Made by a program: the position numbers and the translations under genes. Under the pieces are notes generated by a model. That model saw nothing but the letters and a program-made list of their open reading frames with translations. It was not told the origin of the DNA and searched no databases. 36,968 nucleotides of DNA from Candidatus Martarchaeota archaeon (GTDB lineage: Archaea; Micrarchaeota; Micrarchaeia; Micrarchaeales; Micrarchaeaceae): the NCBI GenBank assembly GCA_023474155.1, contig JAMCYJ010000023.1, positions 1 through 36,968 on the forward strand, read 5' to 3'. Shown here one piece after another: positions 32,748 to 36,968 of the stretch; position 1 is the stretch's first letter; each line of letters begins with the position of its first letter.

Positions 32748-33911
32748 TTATTTTGCCGCAGAAACTATTTTTATAATATCTCTGTCTTTGAGCGTATAGG
32801 TTTTTGAAATTTTTATCTTTGTCCTGGCATTTATCGCGTATAGCATTCTGTTCGCCAATTCAGTATGTATCTTGGCCGCAAGATCCTGCGCAGTAGCCCC
32901 GTCGTTTATCAGGATTGCATCAGGCAGCACATTGCCAAAATGGTCTGTAAACTTGTTTTCGTCCTCTACAGGATATACGACAATGTTATTCAGTATCCTG
33001 AATGCGAGGTCATTGATTAGTTTCTGTACATTAGACTTTTTGGAATCTAAAAATGATTTCATCATGTTTAGCGCGTCATTCTGCTCTTTGGATATGCCGC
33101 TATTTACAATGTCGAACGAGTTTCCGCTGTATGTGATTATGCCCTGCCTTTCAGCCTTTCTGAGCGCAAGCTCTATAGCTGCAGAGCACTCAAAAACATT
33201 CGCCTCCCCAAATTCCTCTTTCAGCTCATTTATGTTCTTTTCAATATTCGCATTTTTAACATCGCATTTATTCGCAGCTATGACTATCGGCTTGGAAATT
33301 TTCAGAATAGTCCCTGCAAACTTGTATGCTTCCTCATTGCTCCAGTCAAATTTCCGCGACAGCGAATTTGATTCTATTACGTTGTTCGCAGCATCTTTTG
33401 GTATGCCAAAGCCCGCAATAAGTTCATAGAATGCATCGGAGTTGCCTTTATACGATTTTTTGTGTTTTATTATTATATCTCCTAACCATTTTACAACCTC
33501 GTTTACTATAATACGGGCGTCCTTTGCAGGGCTGTAGTTTTTATCTGTGAAATTGCCATCTGAATCTGTTTTGCCGCTGGCATCCACGACAAGTATGAAT
33601 CCATCGCAGTTTATAAGATCGTTGAGAAACTGGTTTCCCATACCCTTTCCTTCATTAGCACCCTCTACAAGGCCAGCAACATCTATAACGTTTATCGGAA
33701 TATAGCGTATTCCGTTTTTGCATAGCGAGTTTCTTGCATTGCATTTGATGCCGATCTCCCTTTCAGCGCATTCCTCCGTGACATATGCCACTCCTTTGTT
33801 CGGGTCTATTGTCGTGAAAGGGTAATTCGCAATTTTTACCTCATTCAGCGTCAATGCTGAAAACAGGCTGCTTTTGCCTTTATTCGGTGCGCCTATAATT
33901 CCAATTAGCAC
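32748..33911 (-). CDS. YchF/OLA1-like GTPase with TGS domain (archaeal YchF-related)
   Basis: 387 aa from a GTG start at 33911, which gives the usual VLIGIIGAPNKGKSS beginning; a TTG at 33947 is in frame but only adds a hydrophobic 12 residues. G1 GAPNKGKSS, G3 DVAGLVEGA, G4 NKCD and a C-terminal TGS region (LPDAILINDGATAQDLAAKIH). It is the archaeal relative of YchF/OLA1, cytoplasmic and ribosome-associated in the best studied members; it may hydrolyse ATP or GTP. Pairs with the DRG gene as a second Obg-class GTPase. Followed by the TIGR00304 gene. A TATA-like TTTTTATAC near 33955 is consistent with the GTG start. Confidence 0.9.
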   Translation of the reverse strand: MLIGIIGAPNKGKSSLFSALTLNEVKIANYPFTTIDPNKGVAYVTEECAEREIGIKCNARNSLCKNGIRYIPINVIDVAGLVEGANEGKGMGNQFLNDLINCDGFILVVDASGKTDSDGNFTDKNYSPAKDARIIVNEVVKWLGDIIIKHKKSYKGNSDAFYELIAGFGIPKDAANNVIESNSLSRKFDWSNEEAYKFAGTILKISKPIVIAANKCDVKNANIEKNINELKEEFGEANVFECSAAIELALRKAERQGIITYSGNSFDIVNSGISKEQNDALNMMKSFLDSKKSNVQKLINDLAFRILNNIVVYPVEDENKFTDHFGNVLPDAILINDGATAQDLAAKIHTELANRMLYAINARTKIKISKTYTLKDRDIIKIVSAAK

Positions 33912-34013
33912 ATAATCACAAATTATAAAATTAATAAAATTATACAAGTATAAAAAGGAAATAATTAAATTATAATAACTCAGAAAACAATATAAAAACC
34001 ATTAATAAAATAA

Positions 34014-34100
34014 GCAGAGGTGGCAGAGCCTGGTCAAATGCGATGGGTTCAGGGCCCATTTCCTTTAGTGGATGCGTGAGTTCGAATCTCATCCTCTGCA
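34014..34100 (+). tRNA. tRNA-Leu (anticodon CAG)
   Basis: Acceptor GCAGAGG pairs with CCTCTGC (34093-34099), discriminator A. Anticodon stem ATGGG/CCCAT with loop TTCAGGG, anticodon CAG at 34050-34052. A long variable arm, typical of Leu, follows. No intron. Confidence 0.95.
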
Positions 34101-34200
34101 TTTTTCTTTATTTTTATCCTTTTTCTGTCTTATTTTGCAAAGCAGACGCCTTCATGCATTGCCTATCCGAATTAACCCTGCAAATTTATCTAATTAGAAT

Positions 34201-34272
34201 CGCCCTGACCGGGATTCGAACCCGGGTCGCAACCGTGACAGGGTCGTATGCTAACCACTACACTATCAGGAC
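34201..34272 (-). tRNA. tRNA-Asp (anticodon GUC)
   Basis: Minus strand: acceptor GTCCTGA pairs with TCAGGGC with one T-G wobble; the discriminator is G, as expected for Asp. Anticodon stem CGACC/GGTTG with loop CTGTCAC, anticodon GTC at 34239-34237. It converges with tRNA-Leu. Confidence 0.95.
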
Positions 34273-34370
34273 AGCCGAAAATGAATTCTATTATTTAGAC
34301 ATTAAATATTTATCCCTCAATATTATTAAATATTAATATTTAATGCAGCCTTTATCTTTAACTATGTATA

Positions 34371-34395
34371 CCGCCCACGAGGGCGGGGTAGTTCA
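34371..34395 (+). mobile_element. Solitary IS605-like terminal hairpin (possible right-end remnant)
   Basis: CCGCCC (34371-34376) pairs with GGGCGG (34381-34386) around ACGA, then GGTAGTTCA follows. This is the form of an archaeal IS200/IS605 right end, but no tnpB or tnpA remains next to it. It could be a leftover end or a chance hairpin with terminator-like shape. Confidence 0.4.
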
Positions 34396-34419
34396 GTCCT
34401 GAAAATATTTTTCAAGGCA

Positions 34420-35574
34420 TTATAAGAGTATAAGAGGAATCTCCATCTCCTCCTTGTTAAGTCCTCCATGATGCCCAAGAATATTTATTTTATTTTTTGG
34501 CTCTGAAAATGAAAAGAACATACCTCCATCACTGCGTTTTGGTATTGCAATATGCGTGCCAAATCTATTTCTGATACTGTCCTGCACACTGCTTTTGCCG
34601 AAAAGTCCTTGTTTTATTGCTTCGTCTGATTTTATAAGGAGATAGTCTGCATATTTTTTCTCAAAAAGTGCCTCAAACTTCTCAAACATGCCCGGCATGA
34701 TGCTCATGAACATTGCGCGCGATCCCCATGGCGGCATCGATGCGTACCTCATTAGATTAGAATTTGGTTTTACCCATAAGATATTCTTTTTTGAGAGCGA
34801 AACTTGGCCGTGATCCGCTGTTATTACTACTAAATAGCCCAGCTTTTCAGCTTCAGCAATAACGCCCTGAAGATCCCTTAGCGCAAGCCTTGTCAATTCA
34901 AGCGTTTCATACGAATTCGCATATACATGCTGGGTATGGTCTACAATATCAGTATAAGCATAAATAAATTCAGACTTATTCCGCATTAATTTTTTTATCT
35001 GTATTATCATATCCTGTAATGAAATGAATGCCTTGCTGTTTATTTTATTTACAACTGTTGTATTTTGATTCTTTTTCCAGACTGCCTCAGGCGTGACTAT
35101 AAAGAACTTTTTATAGTTCTTAGATAGCTTATAAATATTGTTCGGAGCCGGAAACAATTCTGAAAATGCGCCTTTCTTTTTGATATCAGACTCCTTCGGC
35201 CACCAAGGGGTATCGAATACATTAACATAAGTGCCCCTTTCCTTAACAGGAATCCTACCAGATATTATGCCATGTTCTGCAATGCTGACCCCGCTTTCTA
35301 GGCTGGCTATGACGCAGGGAGTAAAAGACGGGAAAATAGAGCTTATCTTCCTTATTTCCGCATCCCTGAGCATGCCCTGTATAATCCTATCTGAATCTGC
35401 TATCTTGTTCAGGAGCTTAAAGCCCAAAGCATCGATCAAAATAAACAGGATTTTGTCTTTTTTTGAAAATATCCCCTTTTTGTTTGCCATTTCATTGACT
35501 AAGCTCAGATTGCTGTTTTTGTAATCCGGAAAAGCCAAGCCACTATCTTCTATTTCTTTTTTTAATGAATTCAT
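34420..35574 (-). CDS. Alkaline-phosphatase-superfamily phosphodiesterase
   Basis: 384 aa. Same superfamily as the 30911 gene, a shorter form. ILFILIDALGF (metal Asp), FPSFTPCVIASLESG (nucleophile Thr), YTDIVDHTQH (metal ligands), TADHGQ and LGHHGG. It probably hydrolyses a phosphodiester or pyrophosphate bond; substrate unknown. No signal peptide. Start ATG 35574. It lies between the IS605-like hairpin and an AT-rich region before the 5S gene. Confidence 0.87.
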   Translation of the reverse strand: MNSLKKEIEDSGLAFPDYKNSNLSLVNEMANKKGIFSKKDKILFILIDALGFKLLNKIADSDRIIQGMLRDAEIRKISSIFPSFTPCVIASLESGVSIAEHGIISGRIPVKERGTYVNVFDTPWWPKESDIKKKGAFSELFPAPNNIYKLSKNYKKFFIVTPEAVWKKNQNTTVVNKINSKAFISLQDMIIQIKKLMRNKSEFIYAYTDIVDHTQHVYANSYETLELTRLALRDLQGVIAEAEKLGYLVVITADHGQVSLSKKNILWVKPNSNLMRYASMPPWGSRAMFMSIMPGMFEKFEALFEKKYADYLLIKSDEAIKQGLFGKSSVQDSIRNRFGTHIAIPKRSDGGMFFSFSEPKNKINILGHHGGLNKEEMEIPLILL

Positions 35575-35917
35575 TTCAGCACTTTATCTACTGTATATTT
35601 TGCTTAAGCATTATAAAATTAGACTTAGTATTTACTACAAGGAAAAAATAAATAATATCTCTTTATTGATTATATAAGATAAGGTTAATGCTATGTTTGT
35701 TTAAACTAAAAGTATTGAGCAATTCATGCATTCCTTCTGTAGATAAGAAAAATAGAGGAAATACCAAAGGGCGCAGCGCAAGCGATCACTTAAATTTAAT
35801 CGGAAAAGACTTAAAAACGTTTCTTAAAATTACATTTACATTGCTTTGCAAAGAAAAAGACTCATACCCATTCCATTTTATGGCAAATTATTTAAATTTA
35901 TAGCTGCAAATAATAAT
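35575..35917. other. AT-rich intergenic stretch before the 5S rRNA, with a doubtful ORF
   Basis: 343 bp. The one ORF (plus, 35688-35903, 71 aa from ATG with AAGG before it) has no family match and overlaps the 5S promoter, so I treat it as unsupported. A TTATATAAG at 35669-35677 could be a TATA box for it. The stretch ends in the 5S promoter. Confidence 0.4.
35891..35902 (+). promoter_or_regulatory. TATA box of the 5S rRNA gene
   Basis: TTTAAATTTATA, centred about 22 nt before the first base of the 5S rRNA. Confidence 0.55.
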
Positions 35918-36031
35918 GTCAAACGGTAATAGAGATAAGGAAACGCCCGATCCCATTCCGAACTCGGAAGCTAAGCTTATTTTCGATACGTGTGTACTGC
36001 TTTAGAGCGGGAAATCGTGTTGCTGTTTGGC
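35918..36031 (+). rRNA. 5S ribosomal RNA
   Basis: Helix I: GTCAAACGG at the 5' end pairs with CTGTTTGGC at the 3' end (36023-36031). The core CGATCCCATTCCGAACTCGG then AAGCTAAGC is the conserved 5S loop B/C region. About 114 nt, close to the usual 120. No 16S or 23S lies in this window, so the 5S is unlinked or at least distant. Confidence 0.93.
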
Positions 36032-36087
36032 ATTATATTTAATCTCATTCTATTCATTTTAGCGCAGTGCTTGAAATTAGGAGTAAT

Positions 36088-36837
36088 ATGATAAATATCA
36101 AAATAAATGAGGGTTTTGTTAAAACACCTTATGGGAAAATATATTTTAAGCTCAAACCTGCGCAGAATGCAGTGCAGGATGCAAGATATAAGCTTCTATT
36201 GATTCATGGACTTGGGGGAACCTCGAATACGTTTAAAAAACTTATCAATGAACTGCCTGATGATATGGAAGTATGTGCGCTTGACCTGCTAGGACACGGG
36301 AAATCAGATAAGCCAAATATAAAGTATAGCATTGGCCTGCAGGCTGAAATTCTGCACTATTTCCTCACAGCACTGAAATATTCTAACTTTTATATTTATG
36401 GCCATTCCTATGGGGCACATGTCGCAATGAGATATGCCCTTTACTATGGTACAAAAAAAGCGAATGGATTTATAATCGAAGATTCGCCGATATTAAAAAC
36501 CTATTTCAGGAACCTGTCAAAAAACAAGAAACTTATAAATAAGATAGTGAAAACTGCATTAACTTCAAAGTCAAGCAAAAAGCAGATAGTGCTCAACAGC
36601 CTTGATGACATAATAGAAGACGGGCTGGCGGACATCTTTTTTATAGACAAGCCTATCCTTATAATATGGGGAGAAAAGGATGAAATAACAAAGATAGAGT
36701 TTGCATATAAACTTAGGACCAAATCTAAAAATGTGCTGTTCCGAGTAATAAAGAATGCGCATCATATTCCGCACTATTCCAACCCTATGGAATTGAGTGA
36801 CCTGCTTTTAAAGTTTATAGGGTACAATCATAATTAA
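36088..36837 (+). CDS. Alpha/beta hydrolase
   Basis: 249 aa from ATG 36088. Nucleophile elbow GHSYGA (Ser), oxyanion-hole HGLGGT, catalytic Asp in IWGEKDEIT and His in NAHHIPHY, so the triad appears complete. It hydrolyses an ester or similar bond; substrate unknown. AGGAG 4 nt before the ATG is a good ribosome binding site, which favours 36088 over the in-frame GTG at 36067. The dph6 gene starts 9 bp after the stop, suggesting one transcript. Confidence 0.9.
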   Translation: MINIKINEGFVKTPYGKIYFKLKPAQNAVQDARYKLLLIHGLGGTSNTFKKLINELPDDMEVCALDLLGHGKSDKPNIKYSIGLQAEILHYFLTALKYSNFYIYGHSYGAHVAMRYALYYGTKKANGFIIEDSPILKTYFRNLSKNKKLINKIVKTALTSKSSKKQIVLNSLDDIIEDGLADIFFIDKPILIIWGEKDEITKIEFAYKLRTKSKNVLFRVIKNAHHIPHYSNPMELSDLLLKFIGYNHN

Positions 36838-36846
36838 GAGAATTTT

Positions 36847-36968
36847 ATGCTAGCATGCTTATTCAGCGGTGGAAAGGATTCGACGCTTGCCTTGCATAAA
36901 GTATATGAAACAGGTAAGAAAACAGATTTACTTATAACTATGAAGCCTAAGAATGATTTCAGTTACAT
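36847..36968 (+). CDS. dph6: Diphthine--ammonia ligase, N-terminal part (cut by the window end)
   Basis: 40 codons visible. CLFSGGKDSTLALHKVYE is the ATP-pyrophosphatase (PP-loop) motif, and LLITMKPKNDFSY matches the following segment of Dph6. It completes diphthamide, a modified His of translation elongation factor 2, in archaea and eukaryotes. The rest lies outside the window. Start ATG 36847. Confidence 0.85.
   Translation, partial: MLACLFSGGKDSTLALHKVYETGKKTDLLITMKPKNDFSY

Noticed and set aside
34043..34336. Plus-strand ORF of 97 codons
   Set aside because: It reads across tRNA-Leu and the reverse of tRNA-Asp, so it is a by-product of the RNA genes.
35688..35903. Plus-strand ORF of 71 codons before the 5S gene
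   Set aside because: No family, overlaps the 5S promoter, and no support beyond an AAGG before the ATG.

Overview
The window is archaeal chromosomal DNA. Evidence: an archaeal-type FtsZ with bacterial-like ScpA/ScpB, an archaeal-length HMG-CoA reductase, the KorA/KorB 2-oxoacid:ferredoxin oxidoreductase, DRG and YchF-type GTPases, a TIGR00304/DUF131 membrane protein, a MEMO1-family protein, the start of a diphthamide-synthesis ligase, tRNAs without encoded CCA, a solitary 5S rRNA gene, and many starts that sit about 25-35 nt after a TATA box (leaderless or nearly so). The compact gene set, single-gene RNA loci, P3A-type proton ATPase and cytochrome bd remnant fit a small-genome archaeon, possibly an acidophilic DPANN/Micrarchaeota-like or Thermoplasmata-associated lineage. 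Archaeon is firm; the lineage is inference.

Layout. 1-182: the 3' end of an IS200/IS605-type tnpB with its right-end hairpin, directly against trxB. 196-3409: thioredoxin reductase, MEMO1 protein, YHS metal-binding protein and an isoprenyl diphosphate synthase. 3474-7500: the two subunits of a 2-oxoacid:ferredoxin oxidoreductase separated by a HAD phosphatase and a Lys-rich ORF; korA is broken by an exact 53-bp tandem duplication. 7627-9303: HMG-CoA reductase and a Nudix hydrolase. 9307-11497 (minus): an unknown CCQG protein and an aspartase/fumarase. 11568-15422: tRNA-Glu, a surface protein, a helical small protein and an M1 aminopeptidase. 15530-20330: scpA-scpB-ftsZ (chromosome segregation and division) followed by a P3A proton ATPase. 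20426-22487: a secreted/membrane protein, tRNA-Pro, an IS630-type helix-turn-helix remnant running into the tRNA 3' end, then a cydA gene cut to 66 codons downstream of a DUF981 gene. 22601-27220: NAD kinase, an unknown protein, adenine phosphoribosyltransferase, a 40-bp tandem repeat array, and a B12-dependent class II ribonucleotide reductase. 27373-33911 (mostly minus): small membrane and acidic proteins, a DJ-1-like protein, a winged-helix protein, DRG GTPase, O6-methylguanine methyltransferase, a phosphodiesterase, TIGR00304 protein and YchF-like GTPase, with one tiny Lys-rich plus-strand ORF. 34014-36968: convergent tRNA-Leu and tRNA-Asp, an isolated IS605-like terminal hairpin, a second phosphodiesterase, 5S rRNA, an alpha/beta hydrolase and the start of dph6.

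Metabolically the genes suggest a ferredoxin-linked heterotroph: 2-oxoacid oxidation by KorAB, mevalonate-derived isoprenoids (HMGR plus prenyl synthase), NADP supply and thiol redox (NadK, TrxB), and oxygen-independent deoxynucleotide synthesis. The most notable features are signs of recent gene loss (cydA truncation, korA frameshift) and local repeat or mobile-element activity around them. I did not find an obvious complete new defence or mobile system; the best unexplained structures are the 40-bp hairpin array after nrdJ, the palindrome over a ribosome binding site near 28070, and the tiny lysine-rich ORF at 30462.
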